A stretch of 5,591 nucleotides of DNA from Neptuniibacter sp. GTDB lineage: Bacteria > Pseudomonadota > Gammaproteobacteria > Pseudomonadales > Balneatricaceae. Under the pieces are notes generated by a model. It ran no database searches and was not told the DNA's origin. It saw only the letters and a list, made by a program, of their open reading frames with translations. Where the stretch lies: the NCBI GenBank assembly GCA_030149405.1, contig JASBRM010000389.1:1-5591 (forward strand), given 5' to 3'. This document shows, in pieces, positions 5,361 to 5,591 of this stretch (positions within the stretch are counted from its first letter, which is position 1; each line of letters begins with the position of its first letter). The position numbers and the translations under genes are program-made.

Positions 5361-5591
5361 ATGTCTATAAAAAAAATATTAGCCGCATTTTGTTTTATTT
5401 CACTGGTGCAGAGCGTTGCCCACGCACATAACAACCCCGACTTTAAGCAAGTAGATATTGGCGTGCTTAAGTATGAAAAAGGGCAAAGCAACAGCATCCA
5501 GCTGAATATTCCCGATAAAACCACGAAATTAATCTGGAAGGTGACTCCGGAACTAGAGAAAGGTGCAGAGATAACTTTGTTGGATGGCGAA
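5361..5591 (+). CDS. Unrecognised secreted protein, N-terminal part (cut by window end)
   Basis: An open frame of 77 codons runs off the right edge. Residues 1-22 form a signal peptide: MSIKK, a hydrophobic core, then a likely cleavage AHA|HNN, so the product should be exported like the dehydrogenase. The visible mature part alternates polar and hydrophobic residues (VDIGVLKYEKG, SIQLNIPDKTTKLIWKV, AEITLLDG), suggesting a beta-sandwich domain. No CxxCH heme motif or lipobox is seen. It is not recognised as the cytochrome c or the solute-binding partner often coded beside such dehydrogenases, though the fragment is short. An in-frame TGA at 5340-5342 fixes the start. The ribosome binding site is weak (purine-rich AAGAAAG at 5346-5352). 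It lies 93 bp after the dehydrogenase in the same direction with the hairpin between, so co-transcription is plausible. A role in supporting the dehydrogenase is inference. Confidence 0.78.
   Translation, partial: MSIKKILAAFCFISLVQSVAHAHNNPDFKQVDIGVLKYEKGQSNSIQLNIPDKTTKLIWKVTPELEKGAEITLLDGE

Overview
The window looks like part of a chromosomal alcohol-oxidation locus from a Gram-negative bacterium, most likely a gammaproteobacterium. Base composition is moderate, by eye in the mid-40s % GC. The protein style and gene mix (periplasmic quinoprotein, sigma-54 activator, secreted accessory protein) would fit a marine Oceanospirillales-like organism. That placement is an inference from style and not from a marker gene.

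Layout: (1) 2-829, + strand, the C-terminal half of an NAD(P)-dependent aldehyde dehydrogenase, cut by the left edge. (2) 830-932, a convergent intergenic gap holding two hairpins, the second a good intrinsic terminator. (3) 933-2942, - strand, a complete 669-aa AcoR-type sigma-54 enhancer-binding protein (GAF, PAS-like, AAA+ and Fis-type HTH domains). (4) 2943-3506, a 564-bp divergent control region with no gene. It holds two sigma-54 (-24/-12) promoter matches, one facing each flanking gene, and at least six dyad or direct-repeat elements between them. (5) 3507-5267, + strand, a complete 586-aa periplasmic PQQ-dependent alcohol dehydrogenase with the Asp-Tyr-Asp signature associated with lanthanide-dependent enzymes. 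(6) 5318-5340, a perfect 9-bp hairpin. (7) 5361-5591, + strand, the start of an unrecognised secreted protein, cut by the right edge.

How it may work together: the quinoprotein would oxidise an alcohol to an aldehyde in the periplasm and pass electrons to a cytochrome c that is not visible here. The cytoplasmic aldehyde dehydrogenase would oxidise the aldehyde further. The divergent sigma-54 activator, sensing a small molecule through its GAF domain, is the obvious candidate to switch on the dehydrogenase and, from its own -24/-12 promoter, itself. The most notable point is this regulatory logic: a predicted lanthanide-type alcohol dehydrogenase apparently controlled by an AcoR-class sigma-54 activator with positive autoregulation, and not by a two-component system as in the well-studied exa/ped/mxb systems.
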